The notes beneath the pieces are model-generated. The model saw nothing but the letters and a program-made list of their open reading frames with translations, ran no database searches and had not been told where the DNA came from. From assembly GCA_914767715.1 (NCBI GenBank), contig OU612075.1, positions 22,814,001 through 22,878,000 on the forward strand: a stretch of DNA of 64,000 bases, given 5' to 3'. The stretch comes from Membranipora membranacea (Eukaryota; Bryozoa; Gymnolaemata; Cheilostomatida; Membraniporidae). Of the stretch, positions 12,801-27,800 are shown one piece after another (within the stretch, counting starts at the first letter, position 1; each line of letters opens with the position of its first letter). Position numbers and translations under genes: made by a program.

Positions 12801-15800
12801 TGGTTGTGCAGAATTCCTCTCATGAAAAGGATGACCCTTTTATACCCTTTTGTACGAGGGCAGAGACAAGATGTTAATATAATTGTTGAGATTCTCCGCT
12901 CATTGATTGATTACTTATATTATTGTTATCAGTTGATCTACAGATTTTAGATTATTTATCCTTATTTATCCTTATGTAACGTTTATTATAATATTACTCT
13001 AAAAGGGATAGGTTTATTTTCTTCTCTCAATGTCTGTCTGTTGGTTTTAGTTTTGTTATGACTTGAGCCTGTCTCCTCACCCATCTAAGATTATTAGTTG
13101 TTTGTATGAGTTATTTTAGAAAAAGTGTATTATTGTACCCATACCTGTACTTTTCTCTTCCCTGAATATCTGCATTTTTTATTTGGTATGGCCTCAATCA
13201 CCTATCTCATGACTCAACATCCTTTCTGTAAAATGATGATGATAGTGCATTTTATTTTATTGGCTTTTTGGCGAAGACAGACACATATTAGGCCATCGTC
13301 TGATTTCGTTATGCATTATTGCAATTTCAATTTATTGGCCTTGCGGACTTATTTTTACAATTTTGCACAAAATATGGACAAAGAGATTGCGTAGAGCAAA
13401 CAACTTGGATAAAGATGAAATTTGACCCAAAAATTCTAGCTTTCTAGCGCGATTAAAATTGAATTTTTAGAGCTTGAGTTAGATGACATTGAGTAACCAC
13501 ACTGTCCAACGTTGACACGATCGATTCAAATCATTGACATCAAATTTGTCCTTTTTTCAAGTAACAAGACTATTGAGTAAGTTCTTCCTGGGATGTGACA
13601 TTATTCCTGTCTGCACAGCTAAGTTAGATATAGATAGATGCAGTCAATCTTTGATGCAGTAGTTCATTTAGGTAATTTTGTCATTGACAAAAATTTACAA
13701 TCCATTATCCATATCCATAAGGCCATAATAAATCAGGCAGGACAGGCAATGCTGCTTCTGTTAAAGTACACTAGAATACCTTCGCTACCTTCGCTACAAT
13801 ACCGGAAAAACTGAAGTATCCTAAATCAAAGCCTAATAGAAGGTGTTAAATACAGGGTGCTAAATTTCGGCTGTCTATAGTTAATTAACGCCACACCTCT
13901 TCCATCACCACCTTTTTTTCGGAGTTCAGAATTCATATACAGCTTGTTGTGGCTGAGATGTCAATATTTCAAATTTGTCTTGTTTTGCAACGCACTAATG
14001 ATATTAAGGAGGCTGTAAGACACTTGGGTGGGACAGCTAACTGAGCTGTACGCAGTGGTTTGCTGAGTTAATATGCTACGCTTGTTAATCTAACTTCCGA
14101 TTATGAATATGAATTTGACATCCTGACACCTTGCAGTCCTTTGTTAGTTTGACCTTGTAGTATCTTCACTGAGTAATTAGAGTACAGAGTAGGTGTGGTA
14201 GCAGCAGTGAACTTTGTGAACACCCTCCATCCTCCATTCATTATATTACTAATATATGTTACCAATGTAGATTCGATTTTCGTTTTTAGTTTTGAGCTTT
14301 TAGTTTTATTGTCAGATCCGATATTACCATGTGATAATAACAATGGATCACGGGTGCTCTGCGTAAAAACAGAACTCAAAATTTTTCAGTTTACATAAAA
14401 ATTGTTGTCACGGTATGACATAATATGAAATAATTAAAAAAGCTACGACATCTCTTCTCAGTGCGACATCGCTTTGGTCTGAACTTGGTGACTTGACAAT
14501 TGTGTCCATCTTGTAAAGATCTAACTCAGTATCCACAAACGTATGAGGCAACTCGAACAGCATGTCACGTCTCTTATTCTGCCATTAAATCTCAATAAAA
14601 TTGGTTGATCGCAGAATAAACACAGTTACATATTGTTTGGTAGACATTAAATATGGTGTCAAGCTTTGGTATACTACATCTGATGTCGGCCATAAGACTA
14701 AATATACATACAGTATATTATATCTCTGCTCTCGGCTCATCAGATATTCCTGAAACTGTTGCCCAATAGTTAATAGTAATATACATAGAAAACGTATAGT
14801 ATAATATATCCTCTAACTATTGCTGGACCTGTTGTGTATCAGATGATAATAATGAAGATAGAATATTATTATATAGTACTGTCCTCTTAGCCTTGTCACA
14901 GGACTACATAAAGATGCTGCGTGACGAGAAGGCTAAATATCCTCTATCTATAGGATATTGCTGTGTAACAGATAATGATATACATAGTATAAATGTATAT
15001 GTATATATATATATACACATATATATATATAAATATATATTTATATATAAATATATATATATGTACATATATATATATATATATATATCCTCTATCTATC
15101 AGATATACGTATATGTGTAACAGTTAATAATAATACCATGATTTCTGTTTACATAGGGAGGCTGGACAGCTCTTATGTGGAGCTGTTATAAGGGACATGT
15201 TAGCAGTGCTGAGATGCTCATCACACATTACGCTAATATTAACATCAAAGCCATGGTAAGCACACGGCGGGGGCGGCAAGGGTCGGGGGGGGGGGATGCT
15301 CAGACTACGCTAACATTAACATCACAGCTATGGTCAGGACACATAGTAAGGATAATTATATCCTTACTATGTGGTAAGCACATCAGCATATAAATTAGTA
15401 TTACTGTACTACAGGTTATCCCGTTAAGCTTTACTATGACGTGCTCAGCTCGGCAGTGTGATGATGTTAGGCATGGGTCAGGGATAATCTCAAACCTGTG
15501 GTGGGGATCTCTCCTATCCAGTTTAATGTTTGCTATTGAGTTCAATTAATGGCATCACTGATACGATTATCAAGATTTTCTCATATATGATGTCACGTTA
15601 CAACAACATCATGGAAAGCTTATGAGATGGTCACATGCACTACCATAGACATATATATTATCACCCATCATAGACATATATATTACCATTATGGTTTATT
15701 CTGTAGCACAATATGACATGCCTACACTGGGCGGCGGGTAGAGGTCACTCAGAGGTAGTAGATTTACTTCTGAAGAATGGAGCAAAGGTCGACGCTACAG

Positions 15801-18800
15801 ACAAGGTACTGTGGTGATATACTCTGTAGTAGTTACCCCGGTGATAGTCCTGTAGTTAGGTGATGTCAGTTAGTGACCCTGTGTGTGTTTGTGTTATACT
15901 GTGTATATCTGAGTTCAGTTACTGAGTCGTTGAAGGAACTTTGTCAATCTCTATATTATAACATTCCTTTACTTTGAAGGGTCTCTGTGTTTATTTTGGG
16001 GAAAATGTACATTTTGAAAGACTGTTCTATAACTGTATTAGTTTGGAAAAAAGTATAATAGTGCAATTGTATCCCTAAGTAAATGTTATCCTCCTTGGCT
16101 TGTATGTTATTTGTGCGCCATACAAGCTGGAAGGGTGAACCCTGCATGAGATGTAGGACACTTTGAGCTGAGAGGTGAAGGTGTATTGCCCATTTCCTAA
16201 CTTAGCACACACAGCCCAGAAGATAACTCAATCTATCAGAGTGTTCCGACAGGGCCTTTTATTACTCACCCTAGAATTAAAATTAAACTTTTCCCCTTAC
16301 CACCCAGCCACCCATCAAAGAAAGACCTCATCATCACTACTGATTGGGTTTTATCATTTATCTATAAAGCTGCTTGTAATTTGAGAAATAATTTGCTATG
16401 TAGTTCAAACCAGTGATAGGAAAGAGTGATTATTAATAATAACTTAGACACAGAGATTCACTTAGACACAGAGATTCACTTAGACATAGAGATTCACTTA
16501 GACATAGAGATTTACTTAGACATAGAGATTTACTTAGACACAGAGATTCACTTAGACACAGAGATTCACTTAGACATAGAGATTCACTTAGACATAGAGA
16601 TTCACTTAGACACAGAGATTCACTTAGACACAGAGATTCACTTAGACACAGAGATTCACTTAGACACAGAGATTCACTGAGACACAGAGATTCACTTAGA
16701 CACAGAGATTGACTTAGACACAGAGATTGACTTAGACACAGAGATTCACTTAGACATAGAGATTCACTTAGACACAGAGATTCACTTAGACACAGAGATT
16801 CACTTAGACATAGAGATTCACTTAGACATTGAAAGATTATTGTTAATTCCTCATTGTTCTTAATTTGCCTACAAGCAGTGAATTAAATACCTGGTTCTAT
16901 TATTAACTGACATTATTAATCTGAAATTTTTAATCTAAGATTATTAATGAAGTGATTATTATGTAAATGTATCCTGCTGTGACACACAGACAGACATAGA
17001 CTGACAAGGGGCGACAGGTTGTTGGATATAATCATGTCTTGTCTAAGGGTTTCTATACTACATCTAATCACCTCCTCAAGAGTCATCATCATCAGATGGT
17101 ATATTCCTGATTCATTTCGAGCAGTAAATGATAGAATACATTTCAGAGTTAATCACACACATGATCTGTTAATCCCACACATGACCTGTAGTTTATTTAT
17201 ATGTTGTTATTATAGTACGGCAGCACACCCCTTATATGGGCATCAAGGAAAGGTTATCTGGATATAGTAGAGATGTTACTGAGCTCCTCAGCCTCCTCTG
17301 ATGCTGTGGGGATGGTAAGCTGATCTATCTAAACATTGATCTCAAGTCTTCTCAAGGACATCGTATTAATCGGTCAGAATCACTCCACATTACTGTAGGC
17401 CCTAGATGAAATGTTTTGTTTGTATTTTGCAAAATAATCCCGCTTCATGAAGTAAAAGGAGCAAATAATGGAATTCAGTACATATTATAATGTGGTGTCA
17501 GAGCAATGATAAATATGACCGTCTAACCTCAATATTATCAAAATCAGTCATCTGGCAGAACGCCTGACACAACGCCTGAGATAACGCCTGACACACGCAA
17601 CAAACTGATATATTGGTGACAGTCGTTGTTCCTCATACTGAATACCTGTGGGGGGCGATACAAGGGTTGGCGGATGGTCAACATCTTAGTGTTGCTGACA
17701 CATATCTAAAATAAAATGAAATGCAAAGTTAATTTAAATATTGGTCACTGGGTGGATGGTCGTATAGATTTGACAGGAGTTTTTCTTAATTTAATTAACA
17801 TGCATTATATTTATTCATCTTGCTCCCGTCTTGTGATTGTGATTATTATATCTTGTAGTATTCGTGGACACCTCTGCTGGTCTCATTACAAGGAGGACAT
17901 GCGGACGTCGCTGATAGACTCGTTAGGACTCAGCCTAATCTCAACGTCACAGATAAGGTATGTGTAGACAGGTACAGACAAAGGGATAGGTACGGGTATA
18001 AGTACAGGTATTTATATGTTTATGGTAACAACAAAACACTTAATCCAGCACTCAGTATCTCTAGAAGGGCCATAATGATGATAATCGAGCTGTTGTCTTA
18101 GCCGATAAAGGCTGATAAATGCTTTTAACCGAGTTTTTTAGAAGTGCTTGAGCAGCAATACAACGGTTAAGTGTGATGTACTAACAACACAAGGGCTCCT
18201 GAATATAACATGCCATGTATGTGACTCTTAGTTATACAAGGAAAACCATAAATTTTGACCCCTCACCTCAGCATATCTATAAAACGACAGGCAGATTTAT
18301 ATAAATTCTTCCTGTGCCCCCCTCCCCCTCAACACATCCCCTCGCCCCAATCCCCTCAATAATATACCTTTCAGTAGTTCACAAGGAAAGATGAAATGTA
18401 TGATAATATTATCATATATTATTTTATGGTTACCTGGAGATAAATATTACCATCAAGCATCGCTGGCACTTGGCCATAAATAAAGTTTGAGAGTTTTTGA
18501 GAGGAAAACTTGCTAACCTATGAGAGGAACGAGCGAGGTTGTCGCTAGGTTGTCAACAGTTTGCATAAACAATTTAATGGGTTCATTCAGACACAGATAC
18601 CTTTGATCTGCATGATATAATCACTCTTTTATGTTTAATTATTGTGATTTATTTATTTTTTACCTGATTTATTTGTTAGTTAGCGTTGCTGATGACAGTT
18701 GGTAGGAGAAATTTACTCTCAAATGTGGGCAATTAAAATTAAATAAAATGTCTCATGGCAGTAATATGTGGATTTAAGGTTTCACAAAGGACGGTTAAGT

Positions 18801-21800
18801 GAATAAAAATATACTTTATATAAATATTTAACAAAAAATAAAAACCTTGAAAGTTTACAAAACCCTGTAACTACAAAAAATTATCAAACTGTTCTATTCT
18901 AATTTCACCATCTTAGCAGTATACATTAGTGACACCTTGTATGATTATGTGAGATAATCTGAGCTGGCGGATGGTGGATGGTAATGGAAGGTATATCAGC
19001 TCTACTAGGGTGGTGACCTGAGAGTTGACATGGTTGAGACAGTGACAGAACAATGTTATCATTTAAAAAACTTGATGATAGAGACGGTGGGCAGATTTTT
19101 GACAGGGATGGTTAATTAATCTTCTACAGGCATCAACTGCATGCTCTAAGAAGACAGCCGATAATTTATGCCTGGGCCGTTAGGAGAAAAACTGTAATAT
19201 GATTAAATTTAGTTAAAAGTATATTTTATATATGAGTACAAAGAGCCTTTTACTGTATCCACCCAGTACAGGGCGTATAGAGCACATAGGTCAAAGTGAT
19301 CTCTCTAGGCTTGCTATGGGTGGCTTCGGAAATATATTGCTTATCATGTTGGGACAAAGGAGACCATGAATTTATAGAGACCCTAGCAAGAGGTGTAGGC
19401 TCTGTTAGGCCAGTCATTGACCACCCAACAGAAATAAACTGGGATTATCAGAATACCATGATTGATTTTAATTTGGCAAACATATCAAATGAAACATTTG
19501 ACAGCCCTCATTATAATATATTGTTTTCTCATTTTTCGAATTAGTATGATGGATGGTAACTTAAGGCATTTGAAAGATTGCTTTTCCTGTGGGAGGAGGT
19601 CCTTGTTTGAGGGGGGGTCTTTGTTTGGGGGGGGGTCCATGTGGGAGGGATGGAGGGGGTCTAGTAATTTGAATTACGTAACTGCTTGTTTGAATGATAA
19701 TGAGGCACCGCATAAAACATAACCTGTCTCTAATTATCCCGTAATGTGTCATTGTTAGATCCCCTCTGCTTGTTGCGTAAGACATTTTTGTGTTTGGCAA
19801 CAATGGAACAAGCTGAGCAATCTGACAGCTTGTTAGGCCACCTTGGTGCAATTACCAGCTGTTAAATTTGATAATAACAATTGTTCATTTTTGATGTTGA
19901 AAATTATAACATGATCATTCATTTGAACCTTCAAGGCAAGGAGTATTACATTTCCCCAATATCCTCAATGTTTGAGATAAGCCATGATGAGAGGTAGTTC
20001 AATCCGATGATGTTCAGACTCGTGTTTGAACCATATTTGACCCCTTTAGTCAAAACACTACAAGAAACGAGCAAACTGAAACATAACGACAAACAGTAAA
20101 GCTTAATGTCCTGACAGACGTAGTATAAGGTCCATAAAGAGGTTAACTCATACCTTATATAAATTTGGTGGTTTAAATGGGCCATATCTACTGGTTAAAA
20201 TGGCCATAATGAGGTAATCAAGAGAAAATTCTAAAACTGAGGCAATCCGGGTGGCAAGGGTGGCGATAGAGGCAACAAGGCCGTTTTGTTTTGAAGATTT
20301 CCTTTGTGAAGCTAAAAAAGACTCATCAACAAATTGCTAAATTTTTACGGTTAAGTCCTCAGAATGCATGTTAGGGTATGTTAGGGTATGCAGGGCATCA
20401 TAGTTAATTACTTGACAGGGAACGCACCTGTGGCTCGTGAACTCAGTTGGTCTGGCACCCGTTTTTAATATTTATTTAATAGTTAATTATTTAAAATATT
20501 TGTTTTATATCCTGCATCATTAGGAGCTTAATGGTGCAATAATGATTTTTTTAATTTGTCACTAAACTAAACTTTGCGGACTTAACTGTGAGGTGGTGGT
20601 GAGGTGATGCAGGTTGGGCCCAGCGGCTGTAAGGAGAGGAATGTTTGGCCCATTCTGACATATCTATATGTAACTTATTATTACAGTCCCCTGAATGCAT
20701 ATACGGGTATACAGGGTAGGAGTAGGAGGTGGCTCAGTTTGTTAGAGCGCCGGTCCTCTAGCATGCAAATCATGATTTGTGGGTTTGAATCCTGCTGCAG
20801 TCCCAAGACTACTGGGGTTTGGTTGGCACCCATGAGGGCTCCGACCTGCCTGCAAACAGAGAGCTATCTGGTGCAGATATTAGGGCCTCTTTATTAGGGC
20901 CTCTTTATTAGGGCAACTGTTCTTTCGCCGCCCACGCTTCAGGATGTGGCGTATGATATGAGAACTTGATTGTAATCACCCCTTTTGTTAATCCACAGAC
21001 TGGTATGACTGCGTTAGCTCTGAAATATCCATATATACCTTATTATTACTTTATTACAGATTGGTATGACGGCGTTAGCTCTGGCAGCTAAAGCTGGTTA
21101 TGTTGAGATAGTGAGAGACTTACTCGATCAGGGAGCTTATCTCAACGTCGTCGATAAGGTCAGCTGTACTCTCATATTATATATACTCCAGATAGAACTA
21201 AGAACTAAGATTAATGATTCTGAGAAAATCAGTTTGTCCTGCCACAAACATAGATGGTACTTATTTATGTGTATGCACTTTTAATATGTGAGCTGGCTGT
21301 ATGTAAGAGTATCACGGGCCCACCCAAAGGTAGATCTCCTAATATACTATATTATCACTCTAAGGGTAAGACATATCAGTTATATGTATGTTGTATATAT
21401 ATAATGTAAATGTATAAATATTGTGTATGTATATGTATATTGTATATGTATACCATGTATGTGTATATTTGTATATGTATATTTGTATGTTTATATTTGT
21501 AGAGCGGAGACACAATACTTCACCACTCTGTGAGAGGAGGTCACACAGAGATTATAAATCTCCTACTCAGGAAGAACCCAGATATAGACGCTCGTGGCCA
21601 GGTTAGTCAGCATAAGTCACAAACAATCCAACCTCAACAAGTCAGCATAACTCACAAACAATCCAACCTTAACAAGTCAGCATAACTCACAAACACATAT
21701 ACACAGGATAATAAGACAGTACTATATATTATATGTTATATGCTGATATATATATATATGTTTGTAGGATAACAAGACAGTACTATATATATATATGTTT

Positions 21801-24800
21801 TTAGGATTATAAGACAGTACTATATATATATATATTTTTTTTTGTAGGATAATAAGACAGTACTATATATATATATATATGATTGTAGGATAATAAGACA
21901 GTACTATATATATATATATGTTTGTAGGATAATAAGACAGTACTTAACCTAGCAGTAGAGAAGGGTTACGCTGCCGTAGTTAAGCTCATACTTAGTAAGG
22001 ATCCTGATAAGGAGATGACGGATAAGGACGGTAACACCCCCCTACTTAGAGCTGTCAGAGCCAGGAATATAGAGATGGCTTATATACTACTAGAGAAGGG
22101 AGCTAAGGTGGCAGCCGCTGACTCCGTTAGTATTATTATCTGTACCTTTATCATATGCATTAACATCTTTGTGACTTTATTTTATGCTTTTTATTGATTT
22201 TGGGTATTCTGTAAAACATTCTCAACAAAAAAATAAGGTTCATTTATTATACATAAATACCTTATGACAGCTTGAGGGAGATAACAATATTATATTATTA
22301 TAATTATTATTATTATTATTATGACAGCTTGAAGGTGATAACAAGATGATTTGAGTTTTCTAAGAAGTTTTCCAATTTCAATATTTTTTAAGGCACCTGT
22401 GCGATTTCGAAATTCAGCGTAATTTTATTCACTATAATGCAAAAAAAATGGAATTGGATTTTTTTCCACAAGTACATAATAGCATTTCTTGTCATAATTT
22501 GACTGTTAGCTCTCTTACTTTGACACAGAAAGGAGACACGTGTTTACATATAGCTATGAGAACGCGGAACAGGAGAATGTTAGAGTGTATATTAAAGAAT
22601 CCTCGTAACTCCCGATATCTGTACGTGAGGAATAACGATGGGGAGACGGCCTACTCTATCGATAACTCTCAGAGGAAGAGCATACTATCTCACATATTCG
22701 GAGCAAGTAAGTAAAGAGCACACTATCTCATATATTCGGAGCAAGTAAGTAAACCTACCAGCCGTCCAGGACAGGGCTTAGTTAGTTAGTCCAGGGAGGG
22801 GAAGAGTAAACCTACCAGATGTATGAGTGTGTCGCCAATAAATATTTATTTATCTGGCGATTGTTGATTTTGCCAATCATAATTCGGGAACTGAGATTCC
22901 TGAGATTCCTAAATGAACCCTTGTACTTTATTGGCTCCTATCCTCACCTGGTTATATCACTGCGCCCTGACACTGATCGACTGACACTGATCGGAGGGGG
23001 GGGGGGGGCTTTGGGAATTTTTCTTATATATTGTAATTTAATTGCGAGTTTGTACCTTTTTGCTGGCATCCATCAGAAAACCTGGATTGCTATTTTATTC
23101 TCTTTTTTCATCCAATGTCAACAAACTGAAGGATTGTGTACTTAATTTGGGATTAATCTTTATTCTCTGAGGATGTGCGTCAAGTCGCCCTGTATCTATA
23201 GGATAACGTAAACAATAACCTTGAACCGATATGGTTATATATGTCACTACATATTTGATTTATACTTTTATTGGCATCATAATCATTTCTAAGAAAACAA
23301 ATGCTTTGTGTAATGTGCCTCAGGAAGAAAGAGAAGAAACAAAAACGATTATATATGCGCTGCATATCCAGTTTACCTCAGTGTGTTGTATATTTACAGA
23401 ACAGCTAAATTCACAGATAGCTGTTGAGTCACAGCTAGGTTATGAGTTATACAGCTCAGCCCTAGCCGATATTCTGAGCAGCCCTAGCCTCAGTACCCCT
23501 ATGACTGTCGGGCTCTATGCTAAGTGGGGCAGTGGAAAATCATTCATGCTCAATAAACTCAAAGGTAAACTAATCTAAGCCTCATCCCCTGCGCCAAAGT
23601 GCATGTGAAATCACTCAAAGTAGAACATTATAGTTTATTTTCATGGTTGAATTCAGCATTACAAATATCCTCTGATTACAACAATTCACATTGTTATAAA
23701 CTCTACTGATTTTGTGGCAAAAAGACTCAGCGAACAGTATTAACTGCTATAGCCCGAGTTCCTATGGGGTTGTGCCTGAAGTTTCCAAGCAGGTGCAGCT
23801 TCAGTACCCAGGCAGGTATTTCTAGCCTGAGTTCCCAGGTTGTCCATTTTTGTCGTTATTTTCTTGACAATTTCACATTTATAGTTGCCTCCAATTTTAC
23901 ACCTATCCCTTTTCTGGACAATGATATTTCATGGTTACCTATATTTGTAGAGGATATGAAAGCTTACATGCGTCACTCTCCTGCTGTGTATTTTGAGTTC
24001 TCCTGGCTTATTTTTATAATAAACTTCACAATCTGTGCGTTTATCGGTCTAATAGTCGGGCTGCTTCACAAGTATTACACTGGACTGGCAGTCGGATTCG
24101 CTCTATTTGTCTTCTTTTATACTCTACAAGGTATGTGTTATTACTCATTATTTTCTATATTTTTATTATATATATATTATCTTTATATTTATATTTATTA
24201 TGATATTTATTATTATATTTATTATTATACTCCGTTTTTCCTAGGTACTACCTCCATAGAAATAACGTTCTGGAGTTTTCCTGCTGGTTGTGTTGTTAGT
24301 TTGGTAGTCTCACACCTGACACTGACAGGGTCAGTTATAGCTTTTTTAGGCTCATGATTAAAGCATTAATGATTATATTTATCTTACAGGTGCTCTATAC
24401 TGTACATTCCAACACAGGAACTGGGACTGGGTCGTATATATTAGTCACAGCTTGGCTAAAAAACTACAAAAAATCCGCCTTATACTCTATCTTCTGTTTT
24501 ATAACAGACCCCCACCTCTGAGTGAGGAGACGCAGGGTAACTGTATAAGGTTAGTACTATATTATATCTGTCATAGAGGCGAAGGGATGGGACAAGCTTG
24601 TAATGAATTATTATATGTATTCTCTCAGAATCCACACCAACTGAGGTGTGTGCGTGTCTTACCATTTGAATAGGTTTTTGTTTTGCGCTGGCTAAGCTCA
24701 TCGTTGTTGTTATAATCTTACATATCTAAGCTGCCAGGCAGACCAGATACAAGCCTATCTATTTACTCTTACTTTTGTTATATAGTTTCCTATTTGCTGA

Positions 24801-27800
24801 GAGCACCAAGCTGACTAGTTTAGGAGGAGAGCAGTCTCTGGCCTCTATGATCGGCTCGCTGTTTGACGCTTTGGAGAAGAAGTACGGTACTCTGGTAACC
24901 AGACTATATAAAGTATATGGGACGGAGAGAGGTGAGCTTAGCTTAACTACCTCAGTGCTATACCGCCATGGATAGCTATACCGCCATGGAAAGCTATACC
25001 GCCATGGATAGCTATACCGCCATGGACAGCTATACCGCCATGGATAGCTATACCGCCATGGAAAGCTATACCACCATGGATAGCTATACCGCCATGGACA
25101 GCTATACCGCCATGGATAGCTATACCGCCATGGAAAGCTATGCCGCCATGGATAGCTATACCACCATAGATAGCTATACCGCCATGGATAGCTATACCAC
25201 CATAGATAGCTATACCGCCATGGATAGCTATACCGCCATGGAAAGCTATACCGCCATGGATAGCTATACCACCATAGATAGCTATACCGCCATGGATAGC
25301 TATACCGCCATGGATAGCTTTACCACCATGGATAGGGCACTAAAACATTCCTCGTCACTGAGAATGTGCACATTACAGTCCCATTAGATGAATTATTTGG
25401 CAGACTTGCTCCCAACCTTGGGTATGAGATCGGCGCCTCGGTGAAGGAATGTTTAATAAAATTGTTAGGAATAACAAAAAAGCATTTATTTAAATCTGAA
25501 GAATTTATTGCTCCTCCTATCTACCTTTCATCTCTGTGATTTAGTGAGTGTAATTACTCTGAGGATTAATTAATATGTTCAGCCTTGTGACATTTATAGA
25601 CACTATTCATCTCTTATTTACTTATCATTTTGTCGACTTGGCAGTCTGGTATTAAAATTACATATCAGCACCTGGCAATCAGCCAAATCTGCTCTCTATT
25701 GAGCTTATCCACTAATATCTCATATTACTGATGGGCCTGTACAATTGGAAATATTCAAGTGACCCATCGAATGTATGAAGTCATACTGTTGATTTGGAGT
25801 TGCCTCCATGCCCTAAACCTGACTTCTTATTCTAGTTATATCTTACATATAATATACATATTAGACATGTTGATATTTTACAGAGAGAGGTGGACGATAT
25901 AAGAAGTTATGTTGTATTCCGTACTTCATCATCGTATTATTCGTTATACTCAGTACTATAACTCTGATCGGCTTAGTGTGGGTTCATTATCAGATCCTGA
26001 CATCGGTAAGTCATCAGGTCACATTACAACGTATCAGCAGAGACTATAGATGTATATATAGTCTCTTGTATCACCATAAATCTGCTCCTTATACTCAGAC
26101 TGTATCCAGGAACGCCTAGTGTTGAATGGTCATGTTAAATGTGAAGTTATCGGATTCGTTACAAACAGAAATGTTGATCACTGCAGTCTTCTGCATAGAT
26201 ACGCATATTATGCAGCTATACAATGATAGGAGAGATTAAATTGTATTAGACAAAGTGTGAAATGGATAATTATTGTATATTTTATATTTATAAGGTGGAT
26301 AATATGAAGGCTAACCTTCCTATAAGTCTTACTATGCTGATATTAGCTATAGTATTCTTACTGGGAGTTCTCACCTCACTCGGTAACTTAGCTCGGTCTA
26401 TAGCTGCATACGCTAACTCTCCTAAGCGTCGGACTATGAGAGCCTCTCAATCACTCGACGTCAGTAAGAGTGACAACTTCCTACATCTCATTAAAGAGGA
26501 GGTAAGAGAGTCAGGAGTTATCTGTTACATATTCTACACCATTGGAGTTTCTATGAGTTATTTAGCCTATTTTCGTTAAGCTTATTTATTTGATTTGGAA
26601 TTTTATGGAGGACAGATTTGTTCCTCTAAATATATGTACCATCAGGGAGGGTCCCACACTCCCTGGTACAATAGTATGTAAATAATGAAGTATAAACTGA
26701 GAGGGGACTACTCCCCCCTACATGTGAGTAAAACGGACATCATAGCCACAAATCTAACCAATGTAAGTGATGGTAATGCATACTCCTGCCTTTGTAAGGT
26801 GTACACTGTAATATATATAGATCACCTGCTCTACATTGCCTCTGTATGTTTGACAGGTGGAGTTCCTGTCATCTCTAGTCACGACTATGGATAGACATGA
26901 ATCATGGCAGACTAGACTCGTGCTTATTATAGATGGTCTCGATAGCTGTGAGCAAGAAAAAGTCCTACAGGTCTGTACCACTACTCATGTGCTACTCGCT
27001 GGTTACGGCGTTACTGTGACGCCATTATAACATATCTGAGTGAAGGTCATAAATCAGAGAAAACTTGGCTGGCTAAACTTTTGATCTCAACACTTAACTG
27101 GTGCACATGGCGCTCTCTCTATGTTATGATCACTCAGGTCGACCGCACCCATATATTTATATTACAGGTTCTGGATGCTATAAACCTAATCATCCCTGAG
27201 AAGTCTCCCTTTATAATCCTACTAGCCTTAGATCCTCATGTCATAATTAAAGGGATTGAGGCGAACCAGCTAAAGGTATGTAGCCAGGAATAAAACGCCA
27301 AGCTGTATCGCAATAAAGTCTATAGTTAAAATCATTGCCAAAATTCACTGAGCATTATTTGACCATTTTTTGCATACTTGCGTGGTCGGTTTGCTGGTTA
27401 CTTGGTTTACATGATATATATGAAAGGTTTATTTCTGATTATTGTAGGGAATGCATGATCCTAGCCTCAATGGATATGGGTATCTGAGGAACATTGTACA
27501 TTTACCATTCTACTTACAAAATCATGGCTTACCCAGAATGCTCACTAATACTGAGGGCAACAAAAATCGGTGGAGAAACTCAAACCAAGCACCAAACTCA
27601 AAACAAAAGGCCAGTAAATCTACCAACATATAACACATTTTTGCTCACAAGAAACTAGATTTCTAAGAAATATGCAACTTTGTAATTTACAAATTGTTTC
27701 CTCCATCTAAAAGAGGGGACAACTAAGAAATATACCAACTGGAATATGAAATCCCCTATCTATATATTGGCGATACAATGAAATCTAATGAATGAAGGCT

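Larger units (their letters stand above)
12226..15156 (+). other. Intron between ankyrin R2 and R3
   Basis: Foldback at 12530-12662 and AT tracts near 15000. No gene seen. Confidence 0.65.
17958..21059 (+). other. Intron between ankyrin R6 and R7
   Basis: Holds the G-rich tract, the SINE-like element and the partial R7 copy. No coding sequence supported. Confidence 0.65.

Noticed and set aside
16426-16680. 84-codon ORF of L-D-T-E-I-H repeats
   Set aside because: Translation of an intronic 18-bp minisatellite; no acceptor, donor or family match.
20722-20800. tRNA gene
   Set aside because: A and B boxes are good, but the anticodon stem does not pair and no sensible anticodon loop is formed; called a SINE-like element.
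24240-24356. Extra KAP exon at 24245
   Set aside because: An acceptor-like tttcctag is present, but 24130 joins 24390 directly in phase with human-like sequence on both sides.
24968-25387. 139-codon ORF of M-D-S-Y-T-A repeats
   Set aside because: Lies in an intron between two exons that join perfectly in phase; repeat translation only. Kept as a repeat feature.
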